DNA of 64,000 bases from Trachythela sp. YZ-2020 (taxonomy: Eukaryota; Cnidaria; Anthozoa; Malacalcyonacea; Clavulariidae): contig JADLSH010000273.1 in the NCBI GenBank assembly GCA_016169945.1, forward strand, positions 1,283,001 through 1,347,000. The letters run 5' to 3'. The notes beneath the pieces were generated by a model. That model ran no database searches. It saw nothing but the letters and a program-made list of their open reading frames with translations, and had not been told where the DNA came from. This document shows, piece after piece, positions 1-60,800 of this stretch (positions are counted from its first letter, which is position 1; each line of letters starts with the position of its first letter). The translations under genes and the position numbers were made by a program.

Positions 1-20
1 ATTTTTGATATTATCTTCAG

Positions 21-49812
<49,792 letters not shown>

Positions 49813-49963
49813 ATAATTGTGTGTAAATATCGAAACAACCTGAAGTCTGCTCGTCGATCTGCAAACAGGTGTGACATCAGACATATGTTTTGCTCGCTAC
49901 TCTGGCTTCGGCCTAGTTAAAACGTTGCGCTTCAACTAATTTGTGATACTCCACAATTGATCT

Positions 49964-49969
49964 AATAAA
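49964..49969 (+). terminator. Polyadenylation signal of POLR3B
   Basis: AATAAA lies 152 bp after the stop codon, just before a MITE copy at 50060. It is the first canonical hexamer downstream of the stop. Confidence 0.6.
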
Positions 49970-50059
49970 ATAAAATGCTACGGCATTTGTCAAAGTTTCA
50001 TACAGTCAGGGACGTAGCGAATGCTTTAATGTTAAATATGATGACTTTATCACCAAAAG

Positions 50060-50285
50060 CATAGAATAGGAAATGACTAGAAGGGCCACTTGAGGCCGAA
50101 CCTTTGAAGTTTTTGACGCTGCGCATGTCGCATTACGCATGTTCATTACCATTATTCTAGCCAGTCAATTGCATTTTCTGACCAATAAACACGCTGAACT
50201 GGCTGGTCCGCCATTATTCTGGCCAGATAACTGCATAAAAATAGGGTGTCTGCTGAGTGGCCTTTCTGGTCATTTCCTATTCTGT
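50060..50285. mobile_element. MITE family 'AGAATAGG', copy 2
   Basis: catagaataggaaatgacta ... gtcatttcctattctgta, flanks CCAAAAG / CCAAACG. It begins about 90 bp after the POLR3B polyadenylation signal. Confidence 0.85.
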
Positions 50286-50770
50286 ACCAAACGTTTACCT
50301 GAAAACATTTTAGAGTTGGGGGTTTTAACCCCCCCCCCCCACACACATAATACCAACCCCACTTGCTATATCCCTGCATACAGTACACTTAATAGGGGGC
50401 GTCTATTAGAGAGGACTGTTTATTCCTACGTGCAGCAGTATGTTTTTTTGCAGAGTGAACAAAAGTAAAAACTTTTGTAGATCTTAAACTCTCCATTACA
50501 ATGTTAACAAGGATTTACTCTAATAACGTTTAATTAAATCCAATAATAACCCCTGCATAGAGGGGGTATTTTTTAGGTAAGGGGTTGTTAAATAGAAGAG
50601 GGCACCTGGTTTGACTGGGGCATCTATCGCATTTAATAGAGGAGTGGGCGTTTGTCAGAGAGTGAGCGATTATTAGTTAGTTTACTGTAACTCTAAATCG
50701 TCACTAAGTTAAGTGTTCATAAATCGATAAATTGTTTTCTTAAATAAATGTTTTCTTAATGTCAGAATTA
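50286..50770. other. Region between POLR3B end and the RFX-like gene
   Basis: AT-rich sequence with a poly-C tract at about 50329. No further exon of the minus-strand gene is visible here. Confidence 0.4.
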
Positions 50771-50771
50771 C

Positions 50772-50898
50772 CTGTTTAATTTTCCCTTTGTGGTACTGTA
50801 GTAGTCTCTTAGAAGGAAGCTCGATGAAGCCAGACTCTTTAAGTAGTTGGTAGCGTGCCTTTGAATGGTGCCACAATGCAAGACATGTCTTGATGACA
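50772..50898 (-). CDS. RFX-like gene exon 4 (RWHP module, second half)
   Basis: 127 nt, phase 2 to 0, between cttccag and gtaatt. It encodes VIKTCLALWHHSKARYQLLK, ESGFIELPSKRLLQY and HKGKIKQ. Joined in phase to ...RWHP it gives RWHPLVIKTCLALW. The frame had no start codon and is recognisable only through splicing. Confidence 0.6.
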
Positions 50899-51454
50899 CT
50901 GGAAGAACATACAGTACAATATGATTTTGTATCTAACTATTAATACTAACTTCCTTTAAGCTACAGGTGTCAGTTACAGCCCTCTTTGATTCTAAAATAA
51001 AATCCTTATTCTTAAAAAAACAAGTTTATCAAATTTAGTATAATATTACATAATGTTTTCTTTTAAAAATGTCCTTCCAGACAATGCAAAATATGCATGT
51101 TTGTTACTCATTTTGAGTACACTATATATTTATATATTACTGATCATCATCATTGGGCAAAGGAAACTTTACCTGGGTTTCTCTCCGCCCCCCCCTCCAA
51201 ATATTTTAGAATCATCATTCAGTGTGTGAACAATACTAGCAATGAAACTGAGGCACATGTTCCTTGTAATCACCAATAAAAAGATTAGGTCATTTTAAAG
51301 TCAGTAATTTTGTTCCCAGAAAATGAGGTACAACAGGGCCAAAGAAATACAGAAATACATGTATTATTTCCACATAACTATATAAATATATGGTAAAATG
51401 GTGTCTGATCTTTAAAATGAATAATAATTGTTTTAATCATGAAATAATATACTT

Positions 51455-52447
51455 AACATTCAATATACATACAGTGGATGCCACCTGATTGCTTTGTTTT
51501 GCTCAGCTTTAGCAATAGCATCTCTCTGCATGGACCAAAATAGGGACATAGTTGCATTCTCCTGGAACATTAAATCATCACGATCTTCTCCAATTCCTTT
51601 ATCAGCTGATTTGAACATGACCAATAGGTCATCATTACTCTCCTGAGTCATATTCCTCATCTGCTTTTCTTGAACCTCCAGTATTGTTCTCTCTTTTCAG
51701 CATTAATACGCCTTCTTTTTTCATCATTTACCCTTTCAGTTATTTCATTTTCACTTAGGAATCTCTTATTTGTCCTTGATCTATTTGAGGTACTTGCAGA
51801 ATTCTTATTTAATCCAACCGAACACTTAAGTTCTTTCTTAATACTGAGCATTCAGCACAAGTATTGCCTAAATACTGCACAGGCATATAAAACATGCATT
51901 TAACTGCCCGATGACTATGTGATGTTTGTTCCTTTCCATCTGAATCCACCAAAACACATTCTTCCTTACAGCGAATTAGTTGACCATGTGCATTATGAGT
52001 ACTTGCATGCAGTACCTCAAAACCTGGGTTACTCGCTCCACAGCATACCCTTATGTGCTCAACGACATTGACTACTTTTAATAAATCATTTAAATTGCCA
52101 ATGTGAGAAGGTGTTGTGGGAAACAAAAAACTTGGGCTCGTTTTACATGCATACGAAGCTTCCCAGCTTAGATCTTGAAATACTTTTAGAGTTCTATAAA
52201 TCTTTACACCATTTAATATTTTTTGGTCATACTTACAGATTTCAACGTAATTTTCGCAGCTGAATTCCACAAACCATCCAGTCGTTGAAACGTGCGTGGA
52301 AAAATAGACGCACACGTCTTCCAGTAGGAACTGCTGCAGCATATTGGGGTGGTGATTCTCCTTTTCTGTTTCTGTATTCACAATTCTTGTAGATGGTTCT
52401 GAGTTCGAAACGTCAAGGTCAATAAACAAATTAAGTATCTCTATTAA
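51455..52447 (-). pseudogene. RFX-like gene exon 3 with two frameshifts
   Basis: An open frame runs from 52447 to 51809 (LIEILNLFIDLDVSN... to ...NTCAECSVLRKNL). The sequence then continues in a second frame (NKNSASTSNRSRTNKRFLSE...KRRRINAEKREQYWRFKK) and a third (NMTQESNDDLLVMFK...IRWHP) up to a donor gtatgt. Three overlapping open frames in the expected order mean two small indels. Confidence 0.6.
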
Positions 52448-52510
52448 CTCTATAGAAATCTAGCAATATGACAACATATTAATATACACAAAAGGATACT
52501 CGTACAGTAC

Positions 52511-52697
52511 TTGTCGATCTCGCCAGAAACTCTTCTTCTCGCACAAAGGAAACAAATCAAACAAAAGCTTGCCAAAGGTTGCATGATTGGAGGGTTCGAC
52601 GTTTTCTTGTAAACACGATAGCTTATACGCATCGTACGCTTGTTCGGTCTTTATAAAATAGTCTCCCCGCGGAGAGTTCACAAACAAACCCGATATT
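52511..52697 (-). CDS. RFX-like gene exon 2 (winged helix)
   Basis: 187 nt, phase 2 to 0. It encodes GDYFIKTEQAYDAYKLSCLQ and then ENVEPSNHATFGKLLFDLFP with a Cys and basic tail. The donor gtactg is followed by an intron of only 63 bp, so this boundary is less certain. Confidence 0.55.
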
Positions 52698-53092
52698 CTG
52701 ATAATTTCAAATTGAATTATTTATTAACGGTTTTCAACTAAATCTCACAGAGCAAATATTAATTATTCATGAACCATACGAAAATAAAAGACTTGCTGGG
52801 TAAAAAGAGCATATCAACTTACATCTTGATATGAATATCACGATCAGATTTCACATTTGTCATTCTCATCGCTATTATCAAATTACGGCATAATTATTGT
52901 GTATTGTGCATAGCAACAAGGTTTGTGCATAGCAACTTGCTACAAGACTTGTCGAAAGAAACTTGCTAGTTGCACTCCCCTCTCTTTTCCTTTCCCTTCT
53001 TTCCCGCCTAATATTCTTTTGTTTCGCCTTCGCGTATTCATCGGAGCGTACTCGAGGAACCGTCGGTATTAGGAAAGAACAGGTACCCAAAC

Positions 53093-53328
53093 CATAGAAT
53101 AGGAAATTACTAGAAGGGCCACTTGAGGCCGAACCTTTGAAGTTTTTGACGCTGCGCATGTCGCATTACGCATGTTCATTACCATTATTCTAGCCAGTCA
53201 ATTGCATTTTCTGACTAATAAACACGCTGAACTGGCTGGTCCGCCATTATTCTGGCCAGATAACTGCATAAAAATAGGGTGTCACATTGCACTGCTGAGT
53301 GGCCTTTCTGGTCATTTCCTATTCTGTG
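53093..53328. mobile_element. MITE family 'AGAATAGG', copy 3
   Basis: Same TIRs as copy 1, with identical 7-bp flanks CCCAAAC (53086-53092 and 53329-53335). It sits in intron 1 of the RFX-like gene. Confidence 0.85.
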
Positions 53329-53448
53329 CCCAAACATCAAAATAAACAAGACGCCTGCTCAGGCGTTCACACTGGCCTTATAATGCGTGCTGGTGTGTGA
53401 AAACTATACGACCCTATGATAACCGTTGCGAAATTTCTATGTCTCCAA

Positions 53449-53745
53449 GGCCTCCAAGTCACAAACTTTCAAGGATTTTAAAACGTCTGTAGACAGGCTA
53501 TAGGGTTCAACTAATACGCAGGTAATATACTACAAACATTCGAGTATGTTAGGTTTAAAAATTCAAAGAAAACTACATCAATAGTAAACAAACCGAAGGC
53601 CCCCAAGTCACAAACGTTTAAGGATTTTAAAACGTCCGTAGACAGGCTATAGGGCTCAACTAATACGCAGGTAATATACCAGAAACATTTGAGTACGCTA
53701 AGTTTCAAAATTCAAAGAACACTATATCAATAGTAATAAACAAAC
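53449..53745. repeat. About 145-bp tandem duplication
   Basis: ccccaagtcacaaacgttta...agacaggctatagggctcaa occurs twice in tandem with a few differences, in intron 1 of the RFX-like gene. Confidence 0.85.
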
Positions 53746-53780
53746 AAGACAAAAACTATTGCATAGTTTCCGCTCCTTAC

Positions 53781-53791
53781 CTGGCGGCCAT
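53781..53791 (-). CDS. RFX-like gene exon 1 (11 coding nt)
   Basis: On the minus strand aaaATGGCCGCCAG is followed by gtaagg, giving MAA plus AG in phase 2. The next exon begins with one base that completes Arg, then ISGLFVNSPRG. The good start context and phase match support it, but so short an exon could be coincidental. Confidence 0.5.
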
Positions 53792-53799
53792 TTTGACTT

Positions 53800-54600
53800 G
53801 AGCCCGCGATCCATTGCAGGTCAGCGGTTCACTTCCTGAACAGGTCGATTTCACGGTGACGAAAAAAACCACTGGGAATCTCAACACTGGGCCTTACGGC
53901 CAGTGTAATAAACGTCAAAATAAATAAACGGCAAGAAATACAAAACAAACATCATTTTAACGTGTTCCCTTGCTTGCGCGAGGCCGATTTGCGGTTCATA
54001 CATTACTATGATTTGAATTTTAGACATGACATATTTGTTTATGGCCAAGCCTTTAGTTTGAAAGTATTTCGGTTCTTTGAACCTTTCATGTTGGCTAACT
54101 GTGGTTCGTGGACTCGGTAAACACAGTTACGGAGATCGGAATATTGCAAATCGTATAATAGTTTCCTTTAATTATTAATATTCGATCTAAAATCAAATGA
54201 TACATTGTTGTAAATAATATGCTGATATAATAATATAGTCTGATCAAATACCTTATTCAAATAACATCAATATAAATCTGTAACTTACTTCTGTGGCATT
54301 ATCCAATCTTTACAGTAAACAAAACAGGTTAGCAACTTCTTTCTGGACTTATATCTACACGGGTTAGCGCCAGGTTAGCGTTCATTATCACGATATGAGT
54401 TAACGTTTTACATACTCAAGAGTATACAGTCCTTTTTAAACAACATTCATGCAATAATACTGTTCGTGTCATGCGGTCTCGTAATCCGATACTAATTATC
54501 TAACTGCCAATCAAAGTTAAATCATTCCCAAATTATGTATAATGATAAGTGTAATAAAGTAAAGTCTTAACGAAACATCCTCCCCCCACAACAAGGATAT
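53800..54600. other. Gene-free stretch upstream of the RFX-like gene
   Basis: AT-rich. It probably includes the 5' UTR and promoter of the minus-strand gene just right of 53791; no defined element was recognised. Confidence 0.3.
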
Positions 54601-54618
54601 AGTTCTTATTCTTCTTGT

Positions 54619-54763
54619 CCGTATCCCTCTGCTGGGTAGATGACAGCGATCTTCGTCACCGGTCTTCTATACTGGCCTGTGGATGTCTTGATTTTCACGT
54701 TCCGAATTCTTCCGTCTTCACCGGGGTATACTTCGATGATCCTACCGAGTGTCCACTGCATGA
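54619..54763 (-). pseudogene. BEL/Pao retrotransposon C-terminal (DUF5641-type) fragment
   Basis: The minus strand reads WTLGRIIEVYPGEDGRIRNV and then RRPVTKIAVIYPAE. This matches the conserved domain at the end of BEL/Pao polyproteins downstream of the integrase. It is a fragment about 145 bp long, directly abutting oppositely oriented integrase sequence. Confidence 0.75.
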
Positions 54764-54765
54764 TC

Positions 54766-55064
54766 GTTTAGCGAAAGGGGAATTCCGGTCGCTCAGCCCA
54801 TTTCAAGATGACAAAGGAATACTAAGAGTTGGAGGTCGAGTCTCCAAAGCAGTGGTATCTTATGAGTCCCAGCATCCCGCGTTACTTCCTCGTGGACACT
54901 GGATCTCGTTGTTGATAACACGTCAAATGCACTAGTTTGTCACAATGGAGTAGCAGCGACAGCAGCCAAGACAAGAAGAAAATACTGGATCCTGAAAGTT
55001 AACGATCTTGTCAAGTCTGTCAAGTTCCGATGTGTGTTCTGTCGTGAAATGGCACACAAAGTCG
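54766..55064 (+). pseudogene. BEL/Pao integrase zinc-binding fragment (frameshifted)
   Basis: DDKGILRVGGRVSKA and SQHPALLPRGHW, then in another frame LVCHNGVAATAAKTRRKYWI and FRCVFCREMAHKVE. This is the HHCC zinc-binding segment of a BEL/Pao integrase, with one frameshift near 54930. It is oriented opposite to the preceding DUF5641 fragment, so the element is rearranged. Confidence 0.75.
54835..54887 (+). repeat. 53-bp direct repeat, copy 1
   Basis: A 53-bp stretch (gtcgagtctccaaagcag...gttactt) is repeated identically at 55061-55113, inside the BEL fragment. Confidence 0.85.
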
Positions 55065-55113
55065 AGTCTCCAAAGCAGTGGTATCTTATGAGTCCCAGCA
55101 TCCCGCGTTACTT
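55061..55113 (+). repeat. 53-bp direct repeat, copy 2
   Basis: Identical to 54835-54887. It lies at the end of the integrase fragment and marks the junction with the orphan frame that follows. Confidence 0.85.
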
Positions 55114-55301
55114 TCGAAATTTACGACGGCGATGCCGGTGATGACCAACGAAATGAAGAACAGGCAAAGCTTGAACATGAAAAACCAAATGCTCCAAAAA
55201 GTTCAGATGGGAGAAAGCGAAAAACTGCAACAGAAAAGCTTAAAGATTCGCTTTCGCAAAACGAAGTGGTCAACGATACAAAAAGGGGACGTCGTTATTA
55301 A
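55113..55301 (+). other. Orphan terminal open frame, charged and basic
   Basis: A 62-codon frame without its own start reads FEIYDGDAGDDQRNEEQAK, later SSDGRKRKTATEKLKDSL, ending NDTKRGRRY and stop. Its composition (acidic then basic, with NLS-like KRKT and KRGRR) looks like real coding sequence from a 3' exon or retroelement gag, not random AT-rich DNA. No splice acceptor is evident, because the frame is fused to the BEL repeat. Confidence 0.35.
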
Positions 55302-55639
55302 TTACTGACTTTCAAGTATAATCAATCACGATACACGAACAATTTCTGATTCTGCATATTATATGTATTAATACAGCTAATCAATTATGACGTTGTCCTT
55401 TAAAGGTCAAAACTCGTAAAAAGAACTCGACCTCTCAGTCTTCTTGTTTGTCTTCTTATAACACCCCTATTTGCTCGTAGTATTTCGTAAAACATAAAAT
55501 AAACATCCATGGGCCATCATGCATTCTACAGAGGTCGGGGTTTTGAGGTTAATTTGACTTTGAAAGAACGATTAGCTGTATATTTAAGTATAAGTTATGT
55601 CTTGTTGATATAGCGGTCCACTCTATAGCTATAGATTAT

Positions 55640-56050
55640 AGCATTTTAGTATAAACTTAGTAATAGACTATCACTTTTCCTGCGTTCTGATTGGCTACGC
55701 TACTCGTAGACTATTAGTGATAGTCTACTAGTAGCAAAATTCAAAACAATGGCGTGAAAATTCACGTTTAAAATTAATATTAATACTTTTGTTTACTTTT
55801 GTATTGTGTTCCCTAGTTCTCAATAAATGCTATAGTTTATACTAAAACAATTAGACAACTCGGCCTCGTTGGCTATGAGCGAATAGTCAACTCGGCTTCG
55901 CCTCGTTGACTATTCGCTCATAGCCAACTCGGCCTCGTTGTCTAATTGTTAATTAGTAGAAATTGTGAGGTGTCTATTGCTTTTCCTGCATTCTGATTGG
56001 TCCAAATTGAGCCTCTAAAAAGTGATAGTCACTGCTATCACTTTTTTTCA
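55640..56050. mobile_element. Fold-back palindrome 1 (AACAATTAGACAACTCGG)
   Basis: The core 55846-55950 is a near-perfect palindrome: aacaattagacaactcggcc ... ggcctcgttgtctaattgtt, with inner gagcgaatagtcaactcgg arms. It is flanked by actatcacttttcctgcgtt and gcttttcctgcattctgatt sequences. Confidence 0.75.
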
Positions 56051-56566
56051 AAATGGCTTCTTTGCAAGCTGCCGAATTTAAAACAAAAATCGTTTTTTTG
56101 AGCCTGATTCAAAGTTTTAAGTGAAAAAAACTGCCGCTAAATTCAAGGAGGATATATTTTTGACATTTTTAAAGGTAAGCGATAACAAATACACTATTTT
56201 TCTTCCATGAAAGGCAGCGTTTTCTCGCTGTTGAAATGTACATGTATAAAACTTTTTCCGTACGGCTCAACCACTCAACTGTTTATTTTGAAAATTATTC
56301 GTTTTATCCTCATTTATATCGTTATATTCAGCAAAAACCTAGCTGTGATATATTTTTAAAACCATTCTACTTTGTATTTGAGCCCTTCCAAAGTATTTTT
56401 CTCACGAAATTGTGTGTTTTTGTTTCGCTTCGATATGTTTTTGACACTCGTCTTTTGCCGGCATGTTTTTAATAACCGGCCGCTGAGAAAAGCGCTGAAT
56501 TTTGTCCTATAGCCTTTTCAACTGACCTCATAACTTTCTGTGTTTGTTTTTCTCTTTGAAATTTCT

Positions 56567-56668
56567 ACTAAAACAATTAGTCGCCTCAGGCTCGGTGATT
56601 ACAAGCCTATAGTCACTTCGGCTCAGTGATAGGCTTGTAATCACCTCGCCTTCGGCGACTAATTGTTA
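56567..56668. mobile_element. Fold-back palindrome 2 (AACAATTAGTCGCC)
   Basis: aacaattagtcgcctcaggc ... ttcggcgactaattgtt, with inner acaagcctatagtcacttcg arms. Same end motif (AACAATTAG) as palindrome 1 but a different interior. Confidence 0.75.
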
Positions 56669-56699
56669 AATAGAGTCTTCCTACATATTATACGGCTTA

Positions 56700-57760
56700 G
56701 CATGATTAAATTTTGTCTGACATTGATATTTCCGTTGGCATCTATTTTAGCTTGTATAATTATATGTCGTACATAATTTGTAAAATAGTTTTAAATATAT
56801 ATTTCTATATTTGTTTGTATTATCCAAGACTTAACATAGAACACTAAGAACAGTTCTAAAATGTTAAATCGTTTGTTGTCCTGTGCATGCACTTCTTATA
56901 GACTATAGTGTATAAGAAGGGAGAAGCGAAAGAACGCTTTCTCAAGCTAATATACAGATTTTATATTAGTGATTTATTTTAATTGGCTGACTTTTCTATT
57001 GAGCCAGTCGTTGGCATGTTGGCGCAAATACGCTGTGACATTATTGTGGTTTCCTGCTTGTAACAAAAATGTCACATTCTGTGGTACAAACTATGGTAAA
57101 CGATTAGTGGTTCATGACGCAATAATCCCCGGCGGGTACGATAGACTGAACATCCTTCAGGCTCAGCACAGATGATTTTGGCTTGTTTTTTTGAGCACCT
57201 GCAGAAAACCAACAGTATATGGGCCGTTGATTGGGACGCTCGCGATGAAATACCTTTTTTATAAAAAAACACACAAATATGTCAAACAAAGTAAGATGAA
57301 ACAGGGCTATTTGAAAATTACCGCATGGATGAACAATGACGCGTTTAGGTTTGAGGATAGATAACATTCTTTATTTTCTATCATATTTAATGACCAACGA
57401 AATACTCCGATAAGCATATTAAGTGTTGGCATTTAAATTAGAACATTCTTCACCAAAACGTTAAGGTTAACAAACGTCAAATCATGATTTTGGTTAGACT
57501 ACACTGTATGTATATATAGCCAATATTCTTTCTTGGTGAGAGTAATATTCATTAACGCAGTTTGCGATTGAAAATACTATACTAAAAGTAATTTTTTTTT
57601 CGTTCATGAGGGGAAGTTAGGGCACAGCTATTTGCATAATCATTAAGTTTAACAGTGTGTAACGAGGAATATCGACAGAGGATGACACACGCACACACAG
57701 GATGTTATTGTTGCTTTCAACAAACAAACTTTGTTTAAGATATGTAGTTTCACAGTGAAA
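56700..57760. other. Intergenic stretch before the C2 gene
   Basis: AT-rich, no clear repeat. The last part before 57763 is presumably the promoter and 5' UTR of the C2 gene; no TATA box stands out. Confidence 0.3.
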
Positions 57761-57762
57761 TC

Positions 57763-57871
57763 ATGGCGGCAGAATCTCGCCTGGTCATAAGTGAAATAGA
57801 AGCGCGAAATCTCAGGTTAGAAAGCAACGAGGACCAGAAACACAAGGAATTTGTCACAGTTAGTTTAAAAG
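57763..57871 (+). CDS. C2 gene exon 1
   Basis: 109 nt, phase 1 out. The start ATG sits in tcATGG and is followed by LVISEIEARNLRLE, a typical first C2 strand. The donor gtctgt is weak. A CAGgttag at about 57814 is an alternative donor but would break the C2 strand pattern. Confidence 0.65.
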
Positions 57872-60800
57872 GTCTGTATATTTTGAACTTACAATTTTAA
57901 CAGTAAACAATTAAGCAAATATAGAACACTCATGCTTAAGTTAAGCCCTCTTAAACATGCTCCTTGTCAAGGAAATCTTGCTCGTCTATGCATGCGGGCC
58001 TTTTAATACTCTACAAAATTTGCAATGTAATTTGGTCTGAATAACTCTATTCAGTATATGTTTGCAGTGTTGTACATATATTGTAGCGCTTTGTCGATCT
58101 ATGCACAATCCTAAATTCCCAGTATCATATCTTTTTAACACACTTGATATAAATTTCTTATTTACTCCAAAACCCAACTCTAAGCTTAAGCTTAAACCGA
58201 ACGCTAAACCTAGCGCCAAACCTAACCCTACTGCATGTATGTAGACCCTGGCTCTAAATCAAAACCTGACCATTATTTTGCAACCAATGACGTGCATCAA
58301 TATACAGGGATAAACATGCAGTCATGTGAATACATGGCCTCGTCTCACTAAATGAGCTCATATGAACAGGCCCTAAGAGAGGTATATCTCAGTTATAAAG
58401 AAATGCATTTTGAGAAGATATTGGCCGGTAAAGTAGGCGATCTGATACTCATTAATGCTTGTCTAAGAGATGTGTGTTTATGTCTGTTTGAAAAGCTTTT
58501 ATTAGACCCCAGCTCGTCATAGTATATTTATGTTAATAGGTAGAAGAGAGAAGACTAAAGATCCCGGTATTTTGGGTTCAGTTGATCAAGATGAATCAAA
58601 ATTGTGCACAAAATGGAAAGAGGTAGAAATCTTAAATATGGATTGATAATAAATTACAAGATGTTTTTTTCTGCATCTCACTCGATTGAAATTGATGTAG
58701 AAGGTTTAGGTGGATGGATATTTCGAGTGAAATATTATATACAATATTTTAGACCTGAACGGGAACGGTTGAGAAAAATGCAACTCTAAGTCCTCCAACA
58801 GGAATTGAATCTGCGGTCCTGCGAATCGTGGGCTATGATGCTTTAAGATATATGGTCGCTCGTGAAAACTCTATTTATCTTCAATTAACTTCTAGCGTTT
58901 AGAAAAAGCAACAATTCTAATGGTATATTTCAAAAATATTATAAAGATAGCTTTATATATTTTAATATAATGACGATTGTAGACAAGAGGCGTCTGATAT
59001 AAAACCGTGCTTGAGTCCTGAGAGAACATTAAACAACAGCTCAAAAGCATACGATTTTGGTTGGTTTCTTGACTTGTCTTTTAATAAGACTGTATAGAAC
59101 GTCTTTAAAACTTAAAAGCAAAGTGAAACAACCAAAATGATCAGGTAGTTTGAACTATATATGATTCCCAAGATCCCACTCCTTGCAATTGAAGTGTATA
59201 ATTTTCAAGTGGAAGCGTGTAATATGATACTTTCCTACACCCCCTTAGGCAATACATTTTTAAAGAGCCACGTGACCAGCGTTCACCAGTGTTTTTTCTC
59301 CCCAAGAGCAAAAAGCCTGGGTACGAGGTTGACTCTAGGTTAGGAAAGAACAGCATATATTGGACAAGTACGGATGGCAAATACGGTTAGCCTGCAGGGC
59401 AGCACCCACTTAATCCTACAACAATGGGTCCACCCTGCGTCGACCTGATGTGCTTGAAAATTAACTCATGCAAGGGGGTGTTTATATGAACCCTGCTTGA
59501 AGAGCTGGACTTCCTGAGCGAGACCCTGCGTGCTAATGTGAATCTCTGTTGGAAATCTTTATATGAGAGCAGCCAGTCCTTCTAGGTGATATATTGCTAT
59601 TGACTACCCGCGATCTCGCCTGGTCAATCAAGGAGGCAGGCCTAGCAAGAGGGTTTATTTTTTCTCATGTAAACACGAGGTGAAAACTAGTACTACTGGT
59701 AGGGCTCATGTAAACATCCCTCGAATAGAGTTGTGCTTGGTTCTCTTTCTGCTTGAAAAAGTGTTTCTTTGGCGGTTTGGCCACAGCCGTTCTGACAAGC
59801 ACGTGTATCATGCATGAGCTTGTTGCTCGAGTAATTTTGGACAACTATTTTAGTGTGCAGTGCTAACCAATTTGTGCAGTGATAAAGTGGAAATGTGCAG
59901 TGATAAACAGTTAAATGTGCAGTGATAACAGTGGAAAATTTTGAATATGCACGGACCGAGCAGGGGGCAGGGGGGCTTTAGCACCTCAATAATTTGTCAT
60001 ACATATTGTAAACATATTGAAATTTGTCACAACCATGAGGAAAACAGAAGAAAATATTATACATACAAGATTTCTGCTATGTCTATAAGGCTTATTGGAC
60101 TTTTTGGCACTGCTTTTCAGATTTTTATAAAGTTTGAATGTTTAAGGTATAAGGACTTCAGTCTTGTCAGTAAATATAATGATGCGTTTCGTAGGTACGA
60201 TCAGTAGGTTTCGTGGTCAGCAGCTGTTTTCCAGCGTTCTACCAAATATTTGGAAATAATTCTTGTGATATTGCTCTTAATTCTTCTCCCAAAGAGCATG
60301 AAATGGCATTTTAGAAACTGTAGATTTCAAAATTTTCTGGGGGAGAATGCCTTCTTACCCCCCTAAAGGTCTCGCGCGTTCGGCACTCAATCTTTAGCAT
60401 CCCCCCAATCCAAAAAATGCTCCGCGGTTCAACTGATATGCAATATGTTTCAATCTAGATTATTGAAACATTAAGTATTTTAGTTTGACACTTTCCATAT
60501 CATGTTGTGGTCTGTTTTCAATTTTTGTAAATTTTTTTGTCGTGAATTGCTGTTAGCACTAGGCAGGCATGGCTGTATTTTCAGTCATAGTTCTTATAAT
60601 ACAGTGTCTGGAAACGCGGCAAACTTGAAAGTTTATAGCCATGTCCGTGGGTTAATGTTGAGGCACACTGAGAGTGCACGTTTTCTTTGTTTTACAAATG
60701 TTAATATTCAGCTGCAGGGATTTTATTGGCTGCTTCCTTCATTATGCTTCAGAACAATGTGTTTACTGAGCGTGAAGGTGCACAAACATGAACAAAAACA

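Larger units (their letters stand above)
50772..53791 (-). pseudogene. RFX-like winged-helix / RWHP-module gene, frameshifted and 3'-incomplete
   Basis: Minus-strand exons: 53791-53781 (ATG, MAA plus a split codon), 52697-52511, 52447 to about 51455, and 50898-50772. The second exon contains YKLSCLQENVEPSNHATFGK and LLFDLFP, a pattern like the RFX DNA-binding winged helix. Next comes a Cys/His-rich region (RVCCGAS...NTCAEC), a basic helix (NDEKRRRINAEKREQYW) and RWHP, which splices in phase to LVIKTCLALWHHSKARYQLL and then ESGFIELPSKRLLQY. Two frameshifts (around 51830 and 51658) break the third exon. No further coding exon is visible before POLR3B, so the 3' end seems missing. RWHP...LPS.R blocks occur in transposase-derived animal proteins as I remember them, but the assignment is tentative. 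The function is unknown; nuclear DNA binding is inferred. Confidence 0.6.

Noticed and set aside
57072..57367. Overlapping minus-strand frames of 66-87 codons
   Set aside because: No conserved motif and mutually overlapping frames.
58170..58232. Telomere-like sequence (ctaaacctagcgccaaaccta)
   Set aside because: Too degenerate and short to be an interstitial telomere repeat.
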